Translations under genes and position numbers: made by a program | Part shown: positions 1-5,208 of the stretch, piece by piece | Numbering within the stretch: the stretch's first letter is position 1 | Layout: every line of letters starts with the position of its first letter | Assembly (NCBI GenBank): GCA_945494195.1 | Contig: CALYVJ010000068.1 | Span: 1 to 7,798 of the forward strand | Reading direction: 5' to 3' | DNA length: 7,798 nt | Origin: an uncultured Selenomonas sp. | Lineage (GTDB): Bacteria; Bacillota; Negativicutes; Selenomonadales; Selenomonadaceae | The notes under the pieces: model-generated | Database searches by the model: none | What the model was told of the DNA's origin: nothing | The model's input: the letters and a program-made list of their open reading frames with translations, nothing else

Positions 1-1
1 C

Positions 2-54
2 ATAGAAGCCTCCATAAGGTAGATTCATCAATCTTATGGAGGCTTCTATATTTT
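2..54 (+). terminator. Intrinsic terminator hairpin at the left window edge
   Basis: A perfect 17-bp inverted repeat pairs 2-18 with 33-49 around a 14-nt loop. On the plus strand a T-rich tract (50-54) follows the stem, as in a rho-independent terminator for a gene left of the window. The minus-strand gene ending at 99 is about 50 bases away and may use the same hairpin. Its U-tract would lie before position 1 and cannot be seen. Confidence 0.75.
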
Positions 55-98
55 ATGTCAATATAAAGGGATTTTTCGCAGCTCCTTTATATTGGGCC

Positions 99-881
99 TT
101 AAAAAATCCTGCCACGAACATTTCCGGTAAACAGTTCAATCTCGTGCATAAATTCTTTCCAGGCTTCTGGCATATCTTCGCCGCGCATCGTATAACTGCC
201 GCTGTCCTCAGTGCCATCATGCCAAACCAGTTTCCACTCTACCTGCGGCAGGAAATCATCGGCAATCGTATCCGACTGACTGCCAAACCGTGCCGCCTGC
301 GCCGCAATGCGTTCCAGAAGCAACGGCACATTGCGCGCCGAGTCGAAGGCATGACGCTCTGTTCCCACGCCCTGCTTATGACGGGTGAAAACCAGAATAT
401 GCTTACCACGGTTGATGATGAGTTTCTCGGTAAGGGCCAGCCGTTTCTGTTTCGGCAAATAGATATTGCCCCCCTGATTCTCCATGGTATCCTGAAGGAT
501 CAACGATACCTGTTCTAACTGTTTCACTCGGTGAAGCTCTACCCCTGGGATATCATTCATCAAATCGATAAAGGCAGCCCAGCTGCCCGGATAGGCCTGA
601 TCCCCCACAATGCGGCGCATGCCGATTTTCGAATCTTTAAAGGCCAACCGCCAAAGGTGATGCACCTCCGGTGCTGTCTCTGGCTGGTAGCTTGCCCGCC
701 AGGATGGCAAATGAAGTTTTTCCAGCCGGCGCAGCCAGCGGCGGCCGCCTTCCAGCACCTGCATCGGGGCCTTTTCCTCTTCACTGCCCTTGCTCACGCG
801 ATAATACAGCTGACGATCTTTGAACACCAGTTCAACCTTCAGCGAGTATTCCTCCATCAAAAAAGTCAGTTTCTCCAGCAA
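99..881 (-). CDS. Hypothetical protein, 260 aa, with an internally duplicated domain
   Basis: I do not recognise the family. The protein is soluble and rich in Trp, Arg and Glu, with no signal peptide or membrane segment. Two related blocks stand out at residues about 77-113 and 216-253. Each has W-[RK]-L-x-[FW]-x-D, then M-R, then a Pro followed by a conserved Trp, x-x-Phe, and a Gly about nine residues later (W101/F104 and W241/F244). The period is about 140 residues, so the protein looks like two diverged copies of one ~110-120-residue unit. The start is TTG at 879-881, chosen because AGGAGG lies 11 bases upstream. An ATG nine codons downstream (855-857) has a poorer ribosome binding site. 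The gene has its own promoter (947-975) and follows a terminator (996-1048), so it is probably monocistronic. Confidence 0.8.
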   Translation of the reverse strand: MLEKLTFLMEEYSLKVELVFKDRQLYYRVSKGSEEEKAPMQVLEGGRRWLRRLEKLHLPSWRASYQPETAPEVHHLWRLAFKDSKIGMRRIVGDQAYPGSWAAFIDLMNDIPGVELHRVKQLEQVSLILQDTMENQGGNIYLPKQKRLALTEKLIINRGKHILVFTRHKQGVGTERHAFDSARNVPLLLERIAAQAARFGSQSDTIADDFLPQVEWKLVWHDGTEDSGSYTMRGEDMPEAWKEFMHEIELFTGNVRGRIF

Positions 882-946
882 TCTTTCGCTTGCCTCCTAT
901 CACAATACAGACCGGTTCAATCAATCCATATGAATTCTCCTACTAC

Positions 947-975
947 ATCATACGCACCCAAAAGGAAATCGTCAA
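947..975 (-). promoter_or_regulatory. Promoter of the 260-aa hypothetical gene
   Basis: On the minus strand, TTGACG (970-975) and TATGAT (947-952) are separated by 17 bases, close to the sigma-70 consensus. The predicted transcript starts near 940 and gives a leader of about 60 nt before the TTG start at 881. It lies just beyond the terminator of the preceding gene, as expected for an independent unit. Confidence 0.7.
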
Positions 976-994
976 GCGACTGACGGCAAATGAC

Positions 995-1053
995 AAAAAC
1001 TGCCTGCCACTGACCAATCCAATGGACCGGTCAGTGGCAGGCAGTTTTCTTTT
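995..1053. terminator. Bidirectional intrinsic terminator, 20-bp perfect stem
   Basis: Positions 996-1015 pair perfectly with 1029-1048 around a 13-nt loop. The minus-strand transcript continues into a U-rich run after the stem, and the plus strand into TTTTCTTTT, so it can act in both directions. Its evident job is to end the minus-strand transcript of the 54-aa gene, whose stop codon is at 1063. Confidence 0.9.
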
Positions 1054-1062
1054 CTGGCAATA

Positions 1063-1227
1063 TCATAAACGATTCATCGAAAAACAAGACTCGTCCCATT
1101 CATCGGCTTTACTATTCATTTCCTCCTGGAAAAGAGCCTCTTCTTCCTGTAACGACTCCACTTCTTCTCTGAGCTGAACTAATTTGGCATAGAGTAACGC
1201 ATAACTTGACAACAAATCTTGTTCCAT
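1063..1227 (-). CDS. Small acidic coiled-coil protein, 54 aa, function unknown
   Basis: The product begins MEQDLLSSYALL and has a Glu-rich helical middle with heptad-like Leu/Val spacing (LVQLREEVESLQEEEALF), suggesting a short coiled coil. No family is recognised. The frame could begin 18 codons earlier (ATG at 1279-1281), but that ATG overlaps the TATAAT box of the promoter and has no ribosome binding site. I therefore take the ATG at 1225-1227, which is preceded by a modest G-rich site (GGGGCGG). A 20-bp-stem terminator follows at once. The promoter, terminator and clean frame support a real gene, but its small size leaves some doubt. Confidence 0.65.
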   Translation of the reverse strand: MEQDLLSSYALLYAKLVQLREEVESLQEEEALFQEEMNSKADEWDESCFSMNRL

Positions 1228-1281
1228 AAAGCCGCCCCGCTTTCGGATTGTTTGCAATTGATGATTCTTAATTCTAATCAT

Positions 1282-1311
1282 ATTATAGTATATCTTTTAT
1301 CTCAAAATCAA
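1282..1311 (-). promoter_or_regulatory. Promoter of the 54-aa coiled-coil gene
   Basis: On the minus strand, TTGATT (1306-1311) and a perfect TATAAT (1282-1287) are 18 bases apart. The -35 box lies six bases past the TAG stop of the upstream channel gene, so the small gene can be transcribed independently. Confidence 0.7.
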
Positions 1312-1316
1312 GAACT

Positions 1317-1991
1317 CTATGGCTGCTTCGGGTTCTTTTCCGCACCAATTTTTTTCCCGGGACGCGGATGGAACAGATGCCAATCATAGCGAAGCGCACC
1401 AACCCGCAAAAGGATAACGAGCGCGAAGCACAGCCAGGACATCGCCAGGATTCCAATATACGGATAAAGCAGACACGATACCAACGCCCCCACCAAAGAT
1501 GCCGTAGCGTAAATATCTTTGTACAGGACAACGGGCATGCGCCGCGCCATGACATCGCGCAATACGCCACCGCCTACAGCCGTGATAACCCCCAGTAATA
1601 CCGGTAAAACATACGGATTGCCATACTCGCGCCCCAATCCAGTCAACATGCCCGTAATCGTAAAAGAGGCCAGCCCAATGGTATCACAGATATTGTAGAG
1701 CAGTAAAAAGCGCTGCAGATTGCGATGGGATATGGGCCATCGGGTATATCCCCAGGAAATAAACAATGCCGTCAGAATTGCCAGCATAAAATCCGTAATA
1801 TCGCATAAAGCCATCGGCGGCGTTATGCCGGCGAGCACATCGCGTACCATGCCGCCGCCGACAGCGGTGAGCGCTGCCAACACGATTACGCCAAACACAT
1901 CCATCCGCTTGTCGATGGCTACCATCGCCCCCGACACCGCAAAGGCTACCGTGCCCATAATATCAAAAACCACCCAAGTCAAACTATCCAT
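1317..1991 (-). CDS. TRIC/UPF0126 family membrane protein (putative trimeric intracellular cation channel)
   Basis: This 224-aa, strongly hydrophobic protein has about seven predicted membrane helices and shows the two-repeat layout of the UPF0126/TRIC family (PF03458 twice; YicG/YadS-like). Each repeat carries the family signature of a Gly triplet followed by x-x-Arg-Asp: G45-G47 with R50-D51, and G140-G142 with R145-D146. Bacterial TRIC members form trimeric cation channels in the inner membrane, and glycine transport has been proposed for some relatives; neither can be tested here. The length is normal for the family. The C-terminal tail (about 205-224) is basic and probably cytoplasmic. 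The ATG at 1989-1991 is preceded by AGGAG with 8-base spacing. The gene is divergent from the exported-protein gene at 2155 and has its own promoter. Confidence 0.9.
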   Translation of the reverse strand: MDSLTWVVFDIMGTVAFAVSGAMVAIDKRMDVFGVIVLAALTAVGGGMVRDVLAGITPPMALCDITDFMLAILTALFISWGYTRWPISHRNLQRFLLLYNICDTIGLASFTITGMLTGLGREYGNPYVLPVLLGVITAVGGGVLRDVMARRMPVVLYKDIYATASLVGALVSCLLYPYIGILAMSWLCFALVILLRVGALRYDWHLFHPRPGKKIGAEKNPKQP

Positions 1992-2020
1992 AGCAAAAAC
2001 TCCTTTATCCCTGTTCCCCT

Positions 2021-2049
2021 ATCGTACAATAGCCAGAAAAAACCGTCAA
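2021..2049 (-). promoter_or_regulatory. Promoter of the TRIC-family gene
   Basis: On the minus strand, TTGACG (2044-2049) and TACGAT (2021-2026) are separated by 17 bases, about 30 bases upstream of the start codon at 1991. It is one half of a divergent promoter pair with the plus-strand promoter at 2086-2113. Confidence 0.65.
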
Positions 2050-2085
2050 CCACAAACAAATCTTATAATGTCCACGATAAAAATA

Positions 2086-2113
2086 TTGACTTTATCAACT
2101 ATTACGTTATAAT
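2086..2113 (+). promoter_or_regulatory. Promoter of the exported DUF4367-like gene
   Basis: TTGACT (2086-2091) and a perfect TATAAT (2108-2113) are separated by 16 bases. AAGGAG (2141-2146) and the ATG at 2155 follow, giving a leader of about 35 nt. Confidence 0.75.
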
Positions 2114-2154
2114 CAGACTTACAAAATGCTTTTTATCCAAAAGGAGTGACCCAT

Positions 2155-2718
2155 ATGATTCAAACAGTATTTTCCCACCACAAAAAACAGGCCGCCCTGG
2201 CCCTTGCCGCCTGCCTGCTCGCTTCTGGCAATTTTCTGAGCAGTGCCCATGCCCAGAAACCTGCACCAGCCGTCGGCATGCCAAATCCCATGGTGGAATA
2301 CGCCACCGTCCGCGAGGCATCCAAGGCCGCCGGTTTCCCCCCGCTGTATCTGCCAGAAATCTCCGGCTATCATGTCACCAATGCTTTTGTCATCAGCAAA
2401 AATACAGTGGATATCCGCTATGCCCGTGACGGGGAAACGAACAAAACACTGACCCTGCGCACCTCGCCGGCCAAGCGCCAGCAAACCAAGGACATCAGCG
2501 GTATCTACGGCGTAAAATGGATACAGCGGAATATCGACGACACGACGGTATTCTTGGCGAAAGTTCCGGCCGAATCGGCAGCTTACCACGAAGGTTATGC
2601 CGCCTATTGGCAACAGGACGGCATGCTGTTCTCCGCCTACGCCCAAAATATTTCTGAACCGGAATTTGCCCATCTGCTCAAAGACGGGCTGCTTGACCTG
2701 TCCCATATTTATTTTTAA
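2155..2718 (+). CDS. Exported DUF4367-like protein, 187 aa
   Basis: The N-terminus has His/Lys residues (8-11), a hydrophobic stretch (13-28) and an AHA|Q signal-peptidase I site after residue 33. A lipobox-like LAAC ends at C20, so a lipoprotein is a less likely alternative. The mature part has the layout I associate with DUF4367-like domains. A helix with EASKAAGF is followed by a 'YLPEISGY' Pro-Gly turn (65-72), then beta-rich segments with KWIQRNIDDTTVF, a 'YAAYWQQDGMLFS' strand pair (148-160) and a final helix starting SEPEF. Such domains are extracytoplasmic with no known enzyme activity. The ATG at 2155 is chosen because AAGGAG ends 8 bases upstream; the in-frame GTG at 2146 lies inside that ribosome binding site. 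It is monocistronic and convergent with the 62-aa gene. Confidence 0.8.
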   Translation: MIQTVFSHHKKQAALALAACLLASGNFLSSAHAQKPAPAVGMPNPMVEYATVREASKAAGFPPLYLPEISGYHVTNAFVISKNTVDIRYARDGETNKTLTLRTSPAKRQQTKDISGIYGVKWIQRNIDDTTVFLAKVPAESAAYHEGYAAYWQQDGMLFSAYAQNISEPEFAHLLKDGLLDLSHIYF

Positions 2719-2758
2719 CCGGTCAAAATCCCCCGCCATATCCAATGAATGGGATAAT

Positions 2759-2802
2759 ACACCAAGAGGGGACTGTTGCATGCAACAGTCCCCTCTTGGT
2801 GT
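2759..2802. repeat. Perfect 44-bp palindrome between convergent genes (probable terminator)
   Basis: Positions 2759-2780 are the exact reverse complement of 2781-2802, with no spacer; the centre is TTGCATGCAA. It lies between the stops of two convergent genes (2718 on plus, 2815 on minus) and would form a very stable hairpin in either transcript. No T-run follows on either side, so it is not a textbook rho-independent terminator. Bidirectional termination or 3'-end protection is the likely role. Confidence 0.8.
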
Positions 2803-2814
2803 CCTCAACCGCTA

Positions 2815-3003
2815 TCAGCCCCGGAAGACATACAGGAACACGCCTAATAAAATCAGGCCTAATCCCAGCGATATCCCGCAGAGTTTCCCCTCAACGGGCG
2901 AAAGATCCGTCCATTCTGCATTCTGCTGGATAAGTTCCGGATGCTCTTCATAACCGCGGACTTCCAAATCTGCAGCCCTGTTTTTGACGGCAAGATCACT
3001 CAT
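2815..3003 (-). CDS. Small single-pass membrane protein, 62 aa
   Basis: A charged N-terminal half (residues 1-40, with EEHPEL) is followed by one hydrophobic helix at about 42-60 (GISLGLGLILLGVFLYVF) and a short RG tail. No family is recognised. The ATG at 3001-3003 has AAAGGA about 9 bases upstream. It begins 19 bases after the last codon of the decayed YeiH-type gene and was probably co-transcribed with it. No convincing separate promoter is visible in the gap, so its expression may now depend on residual transcription through that remnant. Confidence 0.7.
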   Translation of the reverse strand: MSDLAVKNRAADLEVRGYEEHPELIQQNAEWTDLSPVEGKLCGISLGLGLILLGVFLYVFRG

Positions 3004-3022
3004 GATATTTCATCCTTTCTCT

Positions 3023-3830
3023 TTACGAACCGACTACCGGCGGCAGGATGCCAAGGCCTACCCAAAGAATAAAGCCAAACAACGCGATGGCATAGACACC
3101 GACTATGCGGCCAAGACCTTCAGCCCAAAGCTTGCGCACATTGGTGATGAGTCCAATGGATAAGAAGCAGAGGCCGAAGAAATACGATGATGACCGAAGA
3201 AAGCACCGTCGGCACGATTGCTCTGGCCCGAATGGCACTGCCCGTGGCAATCGCAGCGGCCACACCGCAGATGGAAATCCCCGAAGCCATCGGTGCCGCC
3301 CATTCCGGCGTAAACTTGAAGAACTTGCGGGCAATGATATAGACCACCGGCCAGTAAATCAGATAAGCCTCCACCACCGCGCAGATGCCGCGGAAGATAA
3401 CCGTGCTTGCCAGTCCCATTGCCCCTACGGTCTTGATGGCAATCGTCATGCCTAGGATGACGATGCCCGTTTTGATATACCACTCCGGCTTGGCAGCCGT
3501 AGACAGGAAGGCCGCGGCCTTCGGGAAAAAATTCCCGATGACGAGGCCCAACACCAAGGCAATGACAAAGCCCAGTTCACCGAACCCCAACGACCAGCCG
3601 ATGCCAAACTTCTCCAGATTGTTCGGCGTAGCTGCCAAATAGGCAAAGTTTCCAGCCGTATTAGCAGCCACCGTCACCCAATAGAGAATGGTGAACCCAA
3701 CCACAAAGCGCTTGATGGAACTTCCCATGAAGTAGGCGCCAGCTGTGGTGAGTATGAGCAGGAACAAGTACGTCGCCAGCATCGAACCAAAGCCCCCAAG
3801 GAAAGCAAACTCCTTGGAATAACGATAAGT
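3023..3830 (-). pseudogene. YeiH-family (PF03601, putative sulfate exporter) transporter, truncated and frameshifted
   Basis: The remnant is read in two frames. The first runs from about 3830 to 3180 and encodes several membrane helices, including EWYIKTGIVILGMTIAIKTV, a segment around EAYLIYWPVVYI, and SGISICGVAAAIATGSAIRA, all characteristic of YeiH-type proteins. The second runs from about 3182 to 3023 and encodes the family's C-terminus (FLSIGLITNVRKLWAEGLGR, then GVYAIALFGFILWVGL). Two lesions are visible. The reading frame begins mid-protein just after a terminator hairpin, with no start codon or ribosome binding site, so about 70-80 N-terminal residues are missing. At about 3180 the middle joins the C-terminus in another frame, apparently with roughly 130-140 residues deleted. 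These sizes rest on my recollection of ~480-residue relatives. YeiH proteins are annotated as sulfate/sulfite exporters on weak evidence. A sequencing error could explain the frameshift but not the missing segments. Confidence 0.8.
3174..3202. repeat. 9-bp direct repeat at the pseudogene junction
   Basis: CCGAAGAAA occurs at 3174-3182 and again at 3194-3202, a 20-base period. The right end of the first copy coincides with the point where the reading frame of the YeiH-type remnant changes. It may mark the rearrangement, or be chance. Confidence 0.5.
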
Positions 3831-3842
3831 GCGAATAGAAAC

Positions 3843-3906
3843 AAAAAAGAGGTTCCAAGGACATAGCCAGCCCAAAGCTGTATGTCCTTGGAACCTCCAA
3901 TTTTTT
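3843..3906. terminator. Strong bidirectional terminator hairpin upstream of the YeiH remnant
   Basis: Positions 3849-3865 pair perfectly with 3881-3897 (17 bp) around a 15-nt loop. On the minus strand six Us follow the stem directly (3848-3843). On the plus strand TTTTTT lies at 3901-3906. On the minus strand the terminator stands just before the YeiH-type coding remnant, where a leader would be, and would block its transcription. The 3' arm and tail (TTGGAACC...TTTTTTGT) resemble the hairpin in the cysE leader at 5086-5128. Confidence 0.85.
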
Positions 3907-3935
3907 GGTCAGTTCCTATCGTTGTTGATACTATA

Positions 3936-3968
3936 TCCTATTATACATAGTCAATATGTATAATAGGA
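3936..3968. promoter_or_regulatory. 14-bp dyad, candidate operator with embedded promoter elements
   Basis: TCCTATTATACATA (3936-3949) and its exact reverse complement (3955-3968) flank a 5-base centre. Each arm holds a TATAAT-like box on one strand (ATTATA at 3940-3945 read on minus, TATAAT at 3959-3964 on plus). The centre contains TTGACT on the minus strand (3949-3954), with a weak TATCAA 18 bases on (3925-3930). This looks like a protein-binding site over a promoter for the YeiH-type gene. Its flanks lack the T-tract of a terminator. The cognate regulator is unknown. Confidence 0.45.
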
Positions 3969-4047
3969 ATATTTTGTTCTCATTTATGCGAGAAGTTTGC
4001 GGATTCAAATTCGCGGCAACGCCTCGCCCCCACTCCCCAAAACTATA

Positions 4048-4088
4048 AACTCCGCTGGCCCCATACCGAGCCAGCGGAGTTGCTTTTC
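4048..4088 (-). terminator. Intrinsic terminator of the cysE/epsC gene
   Basis: AACTCCGCTGGC (4048-4059) pairs perfectly with 4070-4081 around a 10-nt loop, starting 10 bases past the stop codon at 4092-4094. The minus-strand tail after the stem is moderately U-rich (TATAGTTTT). The plus strand also has a short T-run. Confidence 0.8.
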
Positions 4089-4091
4089 CTC

Positions 4092-5048
4092 TTAAATTAC
4101 ATAGAACCAAGCCGCATCGGGGTCTGCTTCTACTTCCTGTATCTCCCGGCGCCCCTGATTGTAGCGAAGCTCCTGATTCTTGACACTGACCTTCGTATCC
4201 GGTGCAATGGACTTCGTCAAAAATACATTGCCGCCGATAACCGAACCGCGGCCAATGACTGTATCGCCGCCGAGGATCGATGCTCCTGAGTAGATCGTCA
4301 CATGGTCCTCGATGGTCGGATGACGCTTCTTGTTGAACAGCTTGCGTCCCCCCGAAGTCGACAGCGCCCCCAGCGTCACCCCCTGGTAGACCTTGACGTG
4401 TTCGCCGATTTCTGTGGTCTCGCCGATGACGATGCCCGTGCCATGGTCGATCATGAAGTATTTGCCAATCTTTGCCCCTGGGTTGATATCGATGCCTGTC
4501 TTGCTGTGGGCCAGCTCCGTCATGATACGCGGTATCACCGGCACGCCGAGCTCATAAAGCACATGGGCAAAACGGAAAATCGTGATGGCATAGAGCCCCG
4601 GATAGGCAAAGATGATTTCATCGGCACTTTCGGCCGCAGGATCGCCATCGAAGACCGCCTCCACATCAGTGGCCAGATATTCGCGGATTTCCGGGATGCG
4701 GCGCAGGAATGCCAGCGTGATTTTCTGAGCCTCCAGCCGCGTCGCCTCCAGTTTTTCCTCATCGGGATGTTCCCCATAGCGCAGGGCAATGGCAATCTGC
4801 TTGTTGAGGCGGAAAGCAATATCCTCGATGACCATCGAAAGGTTGTTGCGGATGTCGTAAATGCGGTAGCTCTTATCTTTCGTAAATCCGGGATAAGCCA
4901 CCCGTACGAGTTCCTGGATCAGTTCATAGATAACCTTGGTATCGGGCTGGTTGAACACGTCCAGCTTGTCAATATGCCGCTTCTTATCATAGTCGGCAAT
5001 GATTTCCCGGGTAATGTCATGTATCTCCGTTGAAATAAGTTCCTTCAT
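4092..5048 (-). CDS. cysE: Serine O-acetyltransferase (CysE/EpsC type), 318 aa
   Basis: The enzyme acetylates L-serine with acetyl-CoA to give O-acetylserine, the carbon skeleton for cysteine, in the cytoplasm. An alpha-helical N-terminal half (1-175) precedes a left-handed beta-helix of hexapeptide repeats (about 185-285). Family residues visible are AHSKTGIDI (180-188), the catalytic Asp-His pair in DHGTGIVIGET (D201, H202), YQGVTLG (221-227) and KRHPTIED (241-248). Length fits the longer EpsC-like branch, and the last residue is Ile. The ATG at 5046-5048 is chosen because AGAGG lies 7 bases upstream. The frame stays open 46 codons further, but that stretch runs through a promoter and a terminator hairpin. 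It lies downstream of the metY-type operon with its own promoter, and supplies a substrate for sulfide fixation beside the sulfide-producing genes. No cysK is in the window. Confidence 0.95.
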   Translation of the reverse strand: MKELISTEIHDITREIIADYDKKRHIDKLDVFNQPDTKVIYELIQELVRVAYPGFTKDKSYRIYDIRNNLSMVIEDIAFRLNKQIAIALRYGEHPDEEKLEATRLEAQKITLAFLRRIPEIREYLATDVEAVFDGDPAAESADEIIFAYPGLYAITIFRFAHVLYELGVPVIPRIMTELAHSKTGIDINPGAKIGKYFMIDHGTGIVIGETTEIGEHVKVYQGVTLGALSTSGGRKLFNKKRHPTIEDHVTIYSGASILGGDTVIGRGSVIGGNVFLTKSIAPDTKVSVKNQELRYNQGRREIQEVEADPDAAWFYVI

Positions 5049-5085
5049 ATCAGTACCTCTTCTGGTAATATCGTTTTCTATACAA

Positions 5086-5128
5086 AAAAGGTTCCAAAAC
5101 CTGACCAAAACAGGATTCGGAACCCTTT
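5086..5128 (-). terminator. Intrinsic terminator between metY and cysE, inside the cysE leader
   Basis: On the minus strand GGTTCC (5124-5119) pairs with GGAACC (5095-5090), and CCTG with CAGG closer in, around a 7-nt loop with two small internal mismatches. Six Us follow at once. It lies downstream of the metY-type stop (5209) and could end that operon. It also lies between the predicted cysE promoter and the cysE start, so it could be an attenuator. Confidence 0.75.
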
Positions 5129-5157
5129 GATTTGTCCATGCATTGGATTCTTGTTTC

Positions 5158-5186
5158 ATGGTAGCATACAGGCGTATATCTGTCAA
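5158..5186 (-). promoter_or_regulatory. Predicted promoter of cysE
   Basis: On the minus strand a perfect TTGACA (5181-5186) and TACCAT (5158-5163) are separated by 17 bases, in the gap after the metY-type gene. The predicted start near 5151 gives a leader of about 100 nt containing the terminator hairpin at 5086-5128. Confidence 0.6.
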
Positions 5187-5208
5187 TCAAAACCGTTTCA
5201 TAGCCCCC

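Noticed and set aside
59..94. 11-bp inverted repeat just after the 260-aa gene
   Set aside because: It is A/T-rich and has no U-tract on either strand. The stronger hairpin at 2-49 is the better terminator.
921..941. Two-codon mini-frame (ATG GAT TGA) with AGGAG 7 bases upstream in the leader of the 260-aa gene
   Set aside because: The AGGAG falls at the predicted transcript start, so it would hardly be in the mRNA. It is probably chance.
2119..2808. Minus-strand open frame (229 codons) opposite the exported protein
   Set aside because: It starts within the 44-bp palindrome and runs back through the promoter and ribosome binding site of the plus-strand gene. The plus strand has the promoter, ribosome binding site and signal peptide.
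4302..5033. Long plus-strand open frame (243 codons) opposite cysE
   Set aside because: It is antisense to a gene with intact catalytic motifs, has no recognisable domain, and looks like a codon-bias shadow.
5049..5186. 46-codon in-frame N-terminal extension of CysE, or a leader peptide beginning MKQES
   Set aside because: The stretch runs through the promoter and terminator hairpin. The MKQES ATG overlaps the -10 box and has no ribosome binding site, whereas AGAGG precedes the ATG at 5048. Its few Cys codons do not suggest a cysteine attenuator peptide.
5049..5208. T-box riboswitch upstream of cysE
   Set aside because: No T-box core or specifier stem can be seen, and the leader is too short.
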